NCBI RefSeq assembly: GCF_002234595.1
Contig: NZ_NMUL01000022.1
Location: 104,913-168,912, forward strand
DNA from: Amycolatopsis vastitatis
Lineage (GTDB): Bacteria > Actinomycetota > Actinomycetes > Mycobacteriales > Pseudonocardiaceae
Length of the DNA stretch: 64,000 nt
Reading direction: 5' to 3'
Of the stretch, positions 17,428 through 25,369 are shown piece after piece (within the stretch, counting starts at the first letter, position 1; each line of letters begins with the position of its first letter). The notes beneath the pieces are model-generated. The model was not told where the DNA came from and ran no database searches. It worked only from the letters and a program-made list of their open reading frames with translations. The translations under genes were made by a program, and so were the position numbers.

Positions 17428-18483
17428 TCAACCTCCCGTTTCCCGGCCGAGGCGGCGAAGGATCTCACCTGCCCCGGCCACTGTGCCCTCGACGATTTCC
17501 GCCACCGTGGGCAGGTCGTGGATCATGCCCACCACCTGTCCCGACGCTAGCACTCCCGCGTCGGTGCGGCCTTCGACGAGCCCGGCGCGCAACAGCATGG
17601 GAGTGTTGGCCGCCATGACCAGCTGACTCCACGTCAGGTCCTGGCCGTGTTTCATCGCGAGGCCTTCCCTGACCATCGCAACCGGGGACAGTCCGGTGAT
17701 ATTCCGGAACCGGAGCGCGTTGCGCGCGGCCTGCGCCAGCCCGCGGAGACGGCCGGTGCGTTCGAGCTTCTCGACCAGGTCGGTGCGCAGGACGCGGTGC
17801 GGCAGGCCGTCGACGCGCCGGGTGACGACCGTCCCGGTGAGACCCTGCTCGAGGTAGAGGCGCTTGACGTCGTCCGGGACCGTGCTCTCCTTGCTGAGCA
17901 GGAACCGCGTGCCCATCGCCACGCCCGCCGCACCGTAGGCGAGGGCGGCGGCGAGCCCGCGTCCGTCGAAGAACCCGCCGGCGGCGACGACCGGGATGTC
18001 GACGGCGTCCAGCACCGAGGGCAGCAGCAAGGTCGTGGCCACGCCGCCGGTGTGCCCGCCGCCTTCGCCGCCTTGGACGATGACGGCGTCCGCACCCCAG
18101 CCGGCGACCTTCTCCGCGTGCCGCGCGGCACCGACCGACGGGATCACGACGATGCCGTGGTCACGCAGCTTCGCGATCATCTCCTTGCGCGGCGCGAGCG
18201 CGAAGGACGCGACCTTGACGCCCTCGCGGATCAGCAGGTCCACCCGGTCGCCGGCGTCGGCCGCGTCGGCGCGCAGGTTGACACCGAACGGCTTCCCGGT
18301 GCGCTTCTTGACCTCGGCGATCGCCGCTTCCAGCTCGCCGAACGTCATCGTGGCCGACGCGAGGATGCCGAGCGCCCCGGCTTCGGCCGTCGCCGAGACC
18401 AGGCGCGGGCCGGCGACCCAGCCCATCCCGGTCTGCACGACCGGGTGCTCGACGCCGGCGAGCCGGGTCAGCGCGGTCTTCAC
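17428..18483 (-). CDS. ipdC: Flavin oxidoreductase IpdC (nitronate monooxygenase-like)
   Basis: This 351-residue TIM-barrel flavoprotein has HPVVQTGMGWVAGP at the N-terminus, VIVQGGEGGGHTGG for FMN phosphate binding and PVVAAGGFFDGRGLAAALAYGAAGVAMGTRF. It matches the 2-nitropropane dioxygenase-like IpdC (Rv3553, about 355 residues), required in steroid C/D-ring degradation before ring opening. Its GTG overlaps the ipdB stop (GTGA), continuing the ipdA-ipdB-ipdC order of M. tuberculosis. Confidence 0.85.
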   Translation of the reverse strand: MKTALTRLAGVEHPVVQTGMGWVAGPRLVSATAEAGALGILASATMTFGELEAAIAEVKKRTGKPFGVNLRADAADAGDRVDLLIREGVKVASFALAPRKEMIAKLRDHGIVVIPSVGAARHAEKVAGWGADAVIVQGGEGGGHTGGVATTLLLPSVLDAVDIPVVAAGGFFDGRGLAAALAYGAAGVAMGTRFLLSKESTVPDDVKRLYLEQGLTGTVVTRRVDGLPHRVLRTDLVEKLERTGRLRGLAQAARNALRFRNITGLSPVAMVREGLAMKHGQDLTWSQLVMAANTPMLLRAGLVEGRTDAGVLASGQVVGMIHDLPTVAEIVEGTVAGAGEILRRLGRETGG

Positions 18484-19211
18484 GCCGGGACTTCCCGGTC
18501 GCGCAGGCTCTTCGGATCAAGGACTTCGCGGAGCAGCCTCAGCTCCTCGCCGGTGGGCTCCCGGGTCGTCTCCGCGGCCGACATGTCGACATCGAAGGTG
18601 GTCGCGGCCGTGACGTCGTCGCGGGTGACACCGGGATGCAGCGACACGGCCCGCATCGCGTGGTCGTCGCCGGTGAAGTCGAACACGCCGAGATTGCTGA
18701 CCACGCGGTGGACGTCGTGGTACTTCTGCGCCGACGGCCCGGCCTTGGCGGCGTTGTCGTAGCCGACACCGGAAATGACGTCGACGGTGTCGACGAAGAC
18801 GCGCGTGCTGTGCCGGGGTACCCAGTAGCTGGTGCGGTGGTTGATCGTGTTGCCCGGCGCGCCGCGCACCCCGAGCAGCTGCTTCTTGGGGCGGGCGTGG
18901 TCGCCGATGGCGGAGATGTTCTGGTTGCCGTAGCGGTCGATCTGGTTGGCGCCCATGACGATGTGCCGCCGTCCGTGCGGGACGATCGTGTCCAGCATCT
19001 TAAGGAACGGCTGCCAGCCCTCGACCACCCCGTCGGTCGTCACGAGATACGCCTCGCCGTCGGACAGCAGCAGGTCCGGCTCGAACGTCAGCCGCGCCAG
19101 CTTCGCGCCCAGCTGCGGGACGAGGCCCATCGGGCTGGCCAGGATCTCGCCGTCGCCGCGGAACAGCTCGGCCACCGCCACCACGACGATCTCGGCCCGG
19201 GTCGCGCTCAT
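18480..19211 (-). CDS. ipdB: COCHEA-CoA hydrolase beta subunit IpdB
   Basis: This 243-residue protein has the class I CoA-transferase beta-subunit fold (for example VMGANQIDRYGNQNISAIGD and GAPGNTINHRTSYWVPRH). It corresponds to IpdB (Rv3552, about 250 residues). With IpdA it does not transfer CoA but opens the last ring of the steroid nucleus by retro-Claisen-like hydrolysis of COCHEA-CoA. The reading frame stays open far upstream, but the ATG at 19211 overlaps the ipdA stop (ATGA) and gives the family N-terminus (EIVVVAVAELFRGDGEI). Confidence 0.87.
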   Translation of the reverse strand: MSATRAEIVVVAVAELFRGDGEILASPMGLVPQLGAKLARLTFEPDLLLSDGEAYLVTTDGVVEGWQPFLKMLDTIVPHGRRHIVMGANQIDRYGNQNISAIGDHARPKKQLLGVRGAPGNTINHRTSYWVPRHSTRVFVDTVDVISGVGYDNAAKAGPSAQKYHDVHRVVSNLGVFDFTGDDHAMRAVSLHPGVTRDDVTAATTFDVDMSAAETTREPTGEELRLLREVLDPKSLRDREVPA

Positions 19212-20071
19212 GCCGCCTCCGCCTCGAACTTGTCCACTTCGGACAGATACTGTCGTTCGTCCCCGGACAGGAACCGGTCCACGAACCCCGGCCACGCCTC
19301 GAGGTCCTTCGCACAGGTCGCGTAGTGCCGCTGGAAGCGCTCGTCCCGCCCGTAGTCGGGCACCGCCGTCGTGAAGTGCGCGCCCCGGGGCGTCTCGGCC
19401 ACGCCGTCCACGCTGCCGCGGTTGAGCAGCAGCGACTGCACCGGCCCGCCCGCCAGCAGCTCGGCGGTGTCGACGACTTTTTCCACCGACACGAAGCACC
19501 TGTCCGCCGCCAGGCCGAACAGCTCGTCGAAGTACGGGTCCGGGCCGAGGTACTGGGCGTTGCCGCGGGCGTCGGCGCGGTTGAGGTGCACCAGCGCGAC
19601 GTCGAGGTGCTGCGCCGGAACGGCGACGAGCTCCTCGCCGTCGTCGTACGGCGAACGCACTGTCCGGAGATCCCGGTTGGCGCGCATGACTTCCGAGCCG
19701 AGTCCGGCCCGGGTCGGCAGGAACGGCAGCCGCTGCATCGCCGCCGACAGGGCCGTGCCGAACATGCCCTCGTCGTACTCGGTCACCTCGATCGCCCCGG
19801 TCTCCCGGGCGCGGCCGAACCACGGGTCGTACGGAATCGAATCCAAGGTGACGAACCCGAACACCACCCGCTTCACCTTGCCCGCCGCGCACAGCAAGCC
19901 CACGTCCGGGCCGCCGTAGGACACGACCGTGAGATCCTTCACCGGCGTGCGGAGAATCGCCCGGACCAGCGCCATCGGCTTGCGCCGCGATCCCCAGCCA
20001 CCGATCCCGACGGTCATCCCGTCCTTCAGCTCGGCCGCCACCTCGGCGGCGGTCGTGCGCTTATCGGCCAT
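19208..20071 (-). CDS. ipdA: COCHEA-CoA hydrolase alpha subunit IpdA
   Basis: This 287-residue class I CoA-transferase alpha subunit begins with VAAELKDGMTVGIGGWGSRRKPMAL, the GxGGxxxxxxP CoA-binding signature. It contains HLNRADARGNAQYLG further on. It matches IpdA (Rv3551, about 292 residues). IpdA and IpdB form the hydrolase that opens ring C. The start overlaps the end of echA20 by 11 nt, so translation of the ipd genes is tightly coupled. Confidence 0.87.
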   Translation of the reverse strand: MADKRTTAAEVAAELKDGMTVGIGGWGSRRKPMALVRAILRTPVKDLTVVSYGGPDVGLLCAAGKVKRVVFGFVTLDSIPYDPWFGRARETGAIEVTEYDEGMFGTALSAAMQRLPFLPTRAGLGSEVMRANRDLRTVRSPYDDGEELVAVPAQHLDVALVHLNRADARGNAQYLGPDPYFDELFGLAADRCFVSVEKVVDTAELLAGGPVQSLLLNRGSVDGVAETPRGAHFTTAVPDYGRDERFQRHYATCAKDLEAWPGFVDRFLSGDERQYLSEVDKFEAEAA

Positions 20072-20801
20072 TCAAGAACTCCTCACGAGCCTCGTCGGAC
20101 GCGCCGAGCAGGTTCAGCTCGAAGGTGAAGCCCTGCTCGAACCGGTAGCTGCGGTGCACCTGCTGGGTGTCGATCCCGTTCAACGCCTCTTTCGCCGCCC
20201 GGATCACCCGCGGGTCCTTGCCCGCGATGTCCCGCGCGACGGCCAGCGCCGCCTCGTCGAGTTCCGCCCGGGGCACGACCTGGTAGACGGAACCGTGCGC
20301 GTGCAGCTCGGCCGCCGTGATCTTGCGGGCGGTGAAGTACAGGGTGCGCATCAGGTGCTGCGGCACCAGCCGCGCCAGGTGCGTCGCCGCACCGAGTGCC
20401 CCGCGCTCCACCTCGGGGACGCCGAAGGTGGCGTCGTCGGAAGCGATGATCACGTCGGCGTTGCCGACCAGGCCGATGCCACCACCGAGACAGAACCCGT
20501 GCACCGCGGCCACGACCGGTACTTCGCAGTCGTACACCGCGCCGAAAGCGGCATAACAGCCCCGGTTCGCGCCGACCAGGGCGTCGTACCCGGCGCTGCG
20601 CTGGATCTCCTTGATGTCCACACCCGCGTTGAAGCCCCGGCCCTCCGCCCGCAGCACGACGACGTGGACCTCGGGGTTCTTGCCTGCCTGGAGGATCGCC
20701 TCGGCCAGGTCGAACCAGCCCTGCACCGGCAACGCGTTCACCGGGGGGAAGTCGACCGTGACGACCTCGACGTGACCGTCGCGTTTGGTGAGAACGCCCA
20801 T
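20061..20801 (-). CDS. echA20: Ring-D-opening hydrolase EchA20
   Basis: This 246-residue crotonase-fold protein has GRGFNAGVDIKEI and HGFCLGGGIGLVGNADVIIAS as the CoA-ester oxyanion segments. It corresponds to EchA20 (Rv3550, about 247 residues), reported to hydrolyse ring D of HIEC-CoA before IpdAB opens ring C. The ATG at 20801 overlaps the stop of the upstream SDR gene (ATGA). Although the frame is open further upstream, this start gives the family length. Confidence 0.87.
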   Translation of the reverse strand: MGVLTKRDGHVEVVTVDFPPVNALPVQGWFDLAEAILQAGKNPEVHVVVLRAEGRGFNAGVDIKEIQRSAGYDALVGANRGCYAAFGAVYDCEVPVVAAVHGFCLGGGIGLVGNADVIIASDDATFGVPEVERGALGAATHLARLVPQHLMRTLYFTARKITAAELHAHGSVYQVVPRAELDEAALAVARDIAGKDPRVIRAAKEALNGIDTQQVHRSYRFEQGFTFELNLLGASDEAREEFLNGR

Positions 20802-21682
20802 CAGCTCGCTCCGTAGACGGGTTCGGGCTCGGGCGCGCGCTCGAGCAGATCGGCGACCACCGGCCCCAGTTCCGCCGGATCCCAGCGGGCGCCCTTGTCC
20901 ACCTCCGGGCCGTGCCGCCAGCCCTGCGCCAAGGCGACCTTCCCCCCTTCGACCTCGAACACCCGGCCGGTCACGTGCGCGGACTCCGCACTGCCCAGCC
21001 ACACGACCAGCGGCGAGACGTTCTCCGGCGCCATCGCGTCGAAGCCGCTGTCCGGACGCGCCATCGTCGATGCGAACACCGCCTCGGTCATCCGCGTCCG
21101 GGCCGCCGGGGCGATCGCGTTCACGGTCACCCCGTAACGCGCCAGTTCGGCCGCCGCCACCACGGTCAGACCGGCGATCCCCGCCTTCGCGGCCGAATAG
21201 TTGCCCTGCCCCACGCTGCCCAGCAACCCGGCGCCCGAACTGGTGTTGATCACCCGGGCCTGCGGAAGGCGTCCGGCCTTGGCTTCCGCGCGCCAGTGTT
21301 CCGCCGCGTGCCGCAGGGGCGCGAAGTGGCCCTTCAGGTGGACGCGGACCACCGCGTCCCACTCGTCCTCACCCAGGTTGACCAGCATCCGGTCCCGGAG
21401 GAACCCCGCGTTGTTGACCAGCACGTCCAGCCGGCCGAAGTGCTCCAGCGCCGTCCCGATCAGCTCCTTCGCCCCGGCCCAGTCGGCGATGTCGGAGGTG
21501 TTCGCCACCGCCTTCCCGCCCAGCTCCTCGATCTCCGCCACGACTTCGGCGGTCGCGTCCCCGTCCACGTCGTTCACCACCACCGGTGCGCCTTCCGCGG
21601 CGAAGGCCAGCGCGTGCGCTCGCCCGATCCCCCGGCCGGCCCCGGTCACCACGACCACCCGGCCCTGGCACAACCCGCTCAC
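20801..21682 (-). CDS. SDR oxidoreductase, Rv3548c-like
   Basis: This 293-residue short-chain dehydrogenase has GAGRGIGRAHALAFAAEG, NNAGFLRDRM and catalytic SSGAGLLGS...YSAAKAG. It most resembles the dehydrogenase domain of multifunctional beta-oxidation enzymes and parallels Rv3548c (about 304 residues), placed beside the ipd genes in M. tuberculosis. It probably oxidises a 3-hydroxyacyl-CoA in steroid degradation. The GTG overlaps the previous gene's stop. A C-terminal tail of ~30 residues (ADLLERAPEPEPVYG) extends the core fold. Confidence 0.8.
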   Translation of the reverse strand: MSGLCQGRVVVVTGAGRGIGRAHALAFAAEGAPVVVNDVDGDATAEVVAEIEELGGKAVANTSDIADWAGAKELIGTALEHFGRLDVLVNNAGFLRDRMLVNLGEDEWDAVVRVHLKGHFAPLRHAAEHWRAEAKAGRLPQARVINTSSGAGLLGSVGQGNYSAAKAGIAGLTVVAAAELARYGVTVNAIAPAARTRMTEAVFASTMARPDSGFDAMAPENVSPLVVWLGSAESAHVTGRVFEVEGGKVALAQGWRHGPEVDKGARWDPAELGPVVADLLERAPEPEPVYGAS

Positions 21683-22446
21683 GAACCCTCCCGATGATTG
21701 ACATCCGCCGCGGCGAGGAACGCCGGGACCTCACCCCCGCCATGCACGCGCAACGTCGCGCCCGAGACGTAGGAAGCCAAACCGGACGCGAGAAACGCGG
21801 CGCACGCGCCGACCTCTTCCGGCTCGGCCAGCCGCCCGAGCGGCACGGTCTTCCCGACCGCCTCGACCGCGGCTTCACTGCCGTAGTGCAGCTGCGACTG
21901 CTCGGTCCGCACCATCCCGACGTCGAGAGCGTTGACCCGGACCTTGGGCGCCCACTCGACCGCGAGACTCGCGGTGAGGTTGTCGAGCCCGGCCTTCGCG
22001 GCGCCGTAGGCCGCCGTGCCGGGCGACGGACGTGTCCCGCTCACGCTCGAGATCATCACGATCGAGCCGCCGGAGTCCTGCCGCTGCATGACCGCGTTCG
22101 CGTGCTGGGCCACGAGCAACGGCGCCAGCAGATTCAGCTGCACGACCTTCTCGTGCAACCGCGGCGACGCCTCGGCCGCCGGCACGTACGGCGCGCCACC
22201 GGCGTTGTTGACCACCACGTCGAGCCGCCCGTGCCGCTCGACGATTCCCTCGACCAGAGCCGCGACCTGCGTCTCGTCACGAACGTCGCACGAGACGAAC
22301 TCCGCCTCGGTGGGCGCCGCCCGCCGCGCGCAGACCACGACGTGGGCACCGTGGGCGAGGAACACGCCGCTGATCCCCCGGCCCACCCCGCGGACACCGC
22401 CGGTGACCAGCACCACGGCCCCGGCCAGGCCCAGATCCGTCTTCAC
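21679..22446 (-). CDS. SDR oxidoreductase, Rv3549c-like
   Basis: This 255-residue short-chain dehydrogenase has VTGGVRGVGRGI, NNAGGAPY and the Ser with Tyr-x3-Lys (MISSVSGTRPSPGTAAYGAAKAG). It parallels Rv3549c (about 259 residues) and opens the leftward ipd operon. The GTG at 22446 is preferred, preceded by AAGGTGG at seven bases; GTG 22464 and TTG 22470 are in-frame alternatives. The sterol-type palindrome at 22475-22486 lies 28 bp upstream. Confidence 0.8.
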   Translation of the reverse strand: MKTDLGLAGAVVLVTGGVRGVGRGISGVFLAHGAHVVVCARRAAPTEAEFVSCDVRDETQVAALVEGIVERHGRLDVVVNNAGGAPYVPAAEASPRLHEKVVQLNLLAPLLVAQHANAVMQRQDSGGSIVMISSVSGTRPSPGTAAYGAAKAGLDNLTASLAVEWAPKVRVNALDVGMVRTEQSQLHYGSEAAVEAVGKTVPLGRLAEPEEVGACAAFLASGLASYVSGATLRVHGGGEVPAFLAAADVNHREGS

Positions 22447-22474
22447 CCGCGCACCACCTTCCACGCCCAAAACT

Positions 22475-22486
22475 AGAACATGTTCT
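22475..22486. promoter_or_regulatory. TetR-type operator AGAAC-AT-GTTCT upstream of the ipd operon
   Basis: A perfect 12-bp palindrome AGAACATGTTCT in the context AAACTAGAACATGTTCTC, identical over 17 of 18 bases to the site at 13273-13284. Both control regions of the steroid locus thus carry one operator type. It resembles the KstR consensus more than the CAAG-N2-CTTG form reported for KstR2. Confidence 0.7.
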
Positions 22487-22516
22487 CGCTTTGGACAAGG
22501 CGTGCCGGGAAAGCGG

Positions 22517-23725
22517 CTACGGCTCGGTGGAGGGGAACTCGTTCCGGGTGACGCGCAGGCCCGACGCGCGCAGCGCGGCCTGCATGGCGAACCGCGCGTC
22601 CGGGTCGTCGAGGCGGTCGCCGAAGGCCTGCTTCAGCTGGCGCACGCGGTAGCGGACCGTCTGCGGGTGCACCGAAAGGTCCACCGCGATCTTCTCGGAG
22701 TTGCCGCCGTTCTGCAGCCAGGACAGCAGGGTTTCGCCCAGCCGGCCGCGCGTCCGGTCCGGGAACTGCGCGAGCGGCGCCAGCTCTTGGCGGGCGACCT
22801 GCTCGGCCAGCGGGGAGTCGGACAGCAGCCACAGCTCGGTCAGGTGGTCCGTGCACCACGTGACGGGAGCGTCGGGGAGCGCGCCGTCCGCCACCAGCCG
22901 CAGGGCGGTTCTCGCCCAGCGCAACGAGTGCGCCGCGGCCCCGAGGTCCGTCGGCGGCCCGACCGCGACGCGCGTGCCGAGCCGGGTGAGGCTCCGCGCG
23001 TCCGCCGGAGCGGGCAGCAGCAGGTGCGGCTGCGGCGGTTCGAGGTCGGCCAGTACTTCGGGGCCCCAGGACGTGCTCACCGTCGCTTCGGCGGCGACCG
23101 CCACCACTTCGCCCGGCACGGGCCAGCCGGCCGCCGCCGCGAGCTCGGCGAGGACGGCTTCCGGCACCGTGCCCGGGCCGGTGAGCAGGCGCAACAGCCG
23201 CCGCCGCAGTCCCGCCCGGGTGCCGTCGATCTCCGCGCGCGCTTCCCGGTAGCCCCGGCTCGACATCCGGGCCAGCTCGTCGGCGAAGCCGAACAGCATC
23301 TCGGCCAGTTGCGCCATGACCGCGGACGCCAGCCGGTGCCGACGGCCCAGCCGCATGATCCAGCGCCAGCCGACGCGGGTGCCGATGCGGTAGGCCGACT
23401 GGAGGTCGTCGAGGGTCCGGCCCTCCCGCGCCTCGCCGGCCCCGAGCCGGCGGCACGTCTCGTACAGCTGGTCGCGCGAGGCGAGCGGATCCTCCACGAG
23501 GTCCACGAAAAGCGCGACGGCGCACTCGACGCCGTGCCGGGTCACGCGGCCGTACTCTCCCGGCCGGGCGTAGACCGGGACCGCCCGCCACACCTCCCGG
23601 ACGATCGAGTCCACCAGCGCCGGCAGGGCCGGGCGCATGAGCGCGGCCAGTTCTCCTCTCCGGAGTACTTCTTCTCCGGACTCCCGCGGGGCAGGGAGGC
23701 GTTGCTGGGCACTGTCGCGAGGCAC
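22517..23725 (-). CDS. PucR/CdaR-family transcriptional regulator
   Basis: This 402-residue protein has an RsbRD-like helical N-terminal domain (EVWRAVPVYARPGEYGRVTRHGVE). A variable middle region follows, and then a C-terminal PucR-type helix-turn-helix containing LGETLLSWLQNGGNSEKIAVDLSVHPQTVRYRVRQL. Ligands of this family are mostly unknown. The GTG at 23725 is supported by GGAGG seven bases upstream; an in-frame ATG at 23806 would run through the divergent promoter. A paralogue of the same layout is at 41017. It diverges from a TetR gene across an 8-6-8 palindrome. Confidence 0.8.
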   Translation of the reverse strand: MPRDSAQQRLPAPRESGEEVLRRGELAALMRPALPALVDSIVREVWRAVPVYARPGEYGRVTRHGVECAVALFVDLVEDPLASRDQLYETCRRLGAGEAREGRTLDDLQSAYRIGTRVGWRWIMRLGRRHRLASAVMAQLAEMLFGFADELARMSSRGYREARAEIDGTRAGLRRRLLRLLTGPGTVPEAVLAELAAAAGWPVPGEVVAVAAEATVSTSWGPEVLADLEPPQPHLLLPAPADARSLTRLGTRVAVGPPTDLGAAAHSLRWARTALRLVADGALPDAPVTWCTDHLTELWLLSDSPLAEQVARQELAPLAQFPDRTRGRLGETLLSWLQNGGNSEKIAVDLSVHPQTVRYRVRQLKQAFGDRLDDPDARFAMQAALRASGLRVTRNEFPSTEP

Positions 23726-23759
23726 CAAGGTTCCTCCACCGGTCGTGACCAGGAAAGCT

Positions 23760-23781
23760 TGCTTTACCGGACAGTAAAGCA
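23760..23781. promoter_or_regulatory. 8-6-8 palindromic operator between PucR and TetR genes
   Basis: TGCTTTAC-CGGACA-GTAAAGCA is a perfect inverted repeat with 8-bp arms and a 6-bp spacer, typical of TetR dimer sites. It lies 23 bp before the TetR ATG and 34 bp before the PucR GTG, so occupancy should repress both directions. Autoregulation by the adjacent TetR protein is the simplest reading. Confidence 0.65.
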
Positions 23782-23804
23782 GGGGATCCGTAGAGTACAC
23801 CTCC

Positions 23805-24482
23805 ATGAGCCGGCAGAGTTCCCCTGATCGATCCAGCGCTCGCCGTGGCCCGGCCGCCCGGCCCACCGACGACGAGCTGCTCGACGCCGCCCGCGCCGTG
23901 TTCGCCGAGCGCGGGTTCGACAAGGCCACGATGGATCTGATCGCCGCTCGCGCCGGTTCCACCAAGCCGACCCTTTACGCGCACTTCGGCGACAAAGCGG
24001 CCCTCTTCCGCGCGACCGTCACCCGGGAGGTCGCCGCCCTGCGCAACTGGGTGATCGCCGCCTACGAGACGACGGCTCCGCGCCCGATCGAAGAACAGGT
24101 CCGGCTCTCCGTGATGGCCATGTTCAGCTACGCCGGCGCCCACCCGGACAGCTTCCGGATGCTGTTCGACTCGGCGGTCGACGAAATGTCGAACGAGCGC
24201 CGCGCGCTGGCCGACACCGTCACCACGTACGTCGTGACGCAGATCCGGGAGCACCTGCTCGCCCGCGGCCGGATCCCCGGCCCCAGCACGGACCTGCTCG
24301 CCGCGATGATGGTGGGCCTCGTCGGGCGGGCCGCGATGCACGTTTCCCACTCGCCCGGGATCGACCCGATCGCGGCGGGCGACCTGGCGACGGGGTTCGT
24401 CATGGCCGCGCTGCGCGGCCTCGATCCGGCGCTCCTCGACCACGTCGACGACGCGCGCCGGGCCCGGCAGTGCGCCAACTGA
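23805..24482 (+). CDS. TetR family regulator
   Basis: This 225-residue TetR protein has an N-terminal arm rich in Ser/Arg and a helix-turn-helix at about residues 20-65 (ATMDLIAARAGSTKPTLYAHFGDKAALF). The all-helical effector domain is of the TetR_C AefR-like type. It is not KstR2 by sequence, so it is unlikely to be the sterol repressor. The 8-6-8 palindrome just upstream is its probable site. The neighbouring PucR gene is the most likely target besides itself. Confidence 0.85.
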   Translation: MSRQSSPDRSSARRGPAARPTDDELLDAARAVFAERGFDKATMDLIAARAGSTKPTLYAHFGDKAALFRATVTREVAALRNWVIAAYETTAPRPIEEQVRLSVMAMFSYAGAHPDSFRMLFDSAVDEMSNERRALADTVTTYVVTQIREHLLARGRIPGPSTDLLAAMMVGLVGRAAMHVSHSPGIDPIAAGDLATGFVMAALRGLDPALLDHVDDARRARQCAN

Positions 24483-24574
24483 GCATCCACATAGGACTGT
24501 TTGTCACCGGCTGAACAATTCCGGAAACACCTCTTGCCTTCGGCCCGCGACCACTGCGACCCTGCCATCACCCG

Positions 24575-24615
24575 CAGGTAAGCGCTCGCTTTCCCGCTTC
24601 CAGGAAAGCGCTTGC
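24575..24615 (+). promoter_or_regulatory. Paired AGCGCT sites upstream of cutinase
   Basis: Two direct copies of CAGG(T/A)AAGCGCT(C/T)GC start at 24575 and 24601, 26 bp apart. The palindromic core AGCGCT is typical of LacI/GalR-family operators that control extracellular polymer-degrading enzymes in actinobacteria. The same segment also forms a CGCTTTCC/GGAAAGCG stem. The cutinase ATG lies about 40 bp downstream. No LacI-family gene is in the window. Confidence 0.4.
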
Positions 24616-24653
24616 GGAATCCGATTACCCGGCACAAAGGTGTGTGATCAGCG

Positions 24654-25313
24654 ATGAATCGCGTCCCCAGGAATCGTTTTCTTTCCGCTGCCGCCGCGGT
24701 CGGTTTCGCCGCCGCCGGTCTCACCGTGGCCGCCGCGCCGGCCGCTTCGGCCGCGCCGTGCACCGACATCGACGTATCCGTGGCCCGCGGCACCGGCGAG
24801 CCCGGCTCACTGGGCATCATCGTCGGCCAGCCCGTCTACGACGCGGTGCAGAACCGGCTGCGGCCGCGGTCGGTGAGCAGCTACGGCGTGAACTACCCGG
24901 CCGACCTGATCGAACCCGCCTCGGTGCAACGGGGCAACACCGACCTGGTCAACCACGTGCGGTCGCAGGCCGCGGCCTGCCCGCAGCAGCGGTTCGTCCT
25001 CGTCGGCTACTCCCAAGGCGCCAACGTCGTGGACAACTCGATCGGCATCAGCAGCGACGGCGCCCTCGTCGGCGGCCCGATCGCCGCGACCATCCCGGGC
25101 GACCTGGCCCCGCGGATCGCGGCCATCGTGCTCTTCGGCAACCCGATCCGCGCGATCGGCCGTCAGGTCACCGGCACCTACCAGGGCCGCACCAAGGACT
25201 ACTGCGCCTTGGGCGACCCGATCTGCCAGTTCGGCGGCACCGACATCCTGGCGCACCTGAGCTATGGCGGCCAAGCGGGCGACGCGGCCAACTTCGTCGC
25301 GGGCAAGGTCTGA
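24654..25313 (+). CDS. Secreted cutinase family esterase
   Basis: This 219-residue precursor has an N-terminal signal peptide of about 34 residues (positively charged start, hydrophobic core, PAASAAP cleavage region). The mature cutinase domain begins with CTDIDVSVARGTGEPG. The catalytic Ser is in GYSQGAN, the Asp in YCALGDPIC and the His in AHLSYGG; four cysteines can form the usual two disulfides. It would hydrolyse polyester or lipid esters outside the cell. It faces the secretory lipase gene across a strong hairpin. Related cutinase-like proteins adjoin the mycolate locus in mycobacteria, but here the strand is opposite. Confidence 0.9.
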   Translation: MNRVPRNRFLSAAAAVGFAAAGLTVAAAPAASAAPCTDIDVSVARGTGEPGSLGIIVGQPVYDAVQNRLRPRSVSSYGVNYPADLIEPASVQRGNTDLVNHVRSQAAACPQQRFVLVGYSQGANVVDNSIGISSDGALVGGPIAATIPGDLAPRIAAIVLFGNPIRAIGRQVTGTYQGRTKDYCALGDPICQFGGTDILAHLSYGGQAGDAANFVAGKV

Positions 25314-25320
25314 TCCCCGT

Positions 25321-25363
25321 TCCGTGAATGGCATGTCGGGTCGCCCGACATGCCATTCACGGA
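25321..25363. terminator. Perfect 43-bp hairpin between convergent cutinase and lipase genes
   Basis: The arms 25321-25340 and 25344-25363 are perfectly complementary over 20 bp around a 3-nt loop (TCG). It lies between two convergent stop codons, where it could end transcription from both sides. No U-tract follows, as is usual in actinobacteria. The perfection and length suggest a dispersed palindromic repeat used as a terminator. Confidence 0.75.
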
Positions 25364-25369
25364 CTTTCC

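Noticed and set aside
23805..24482. Naming this TetR gene kstR2 because it adjoins the steroid locus
   Set aside because: Its sequence does not resemble KstR2 and its own 8-6-8 palindrome differs from the sterol operators.
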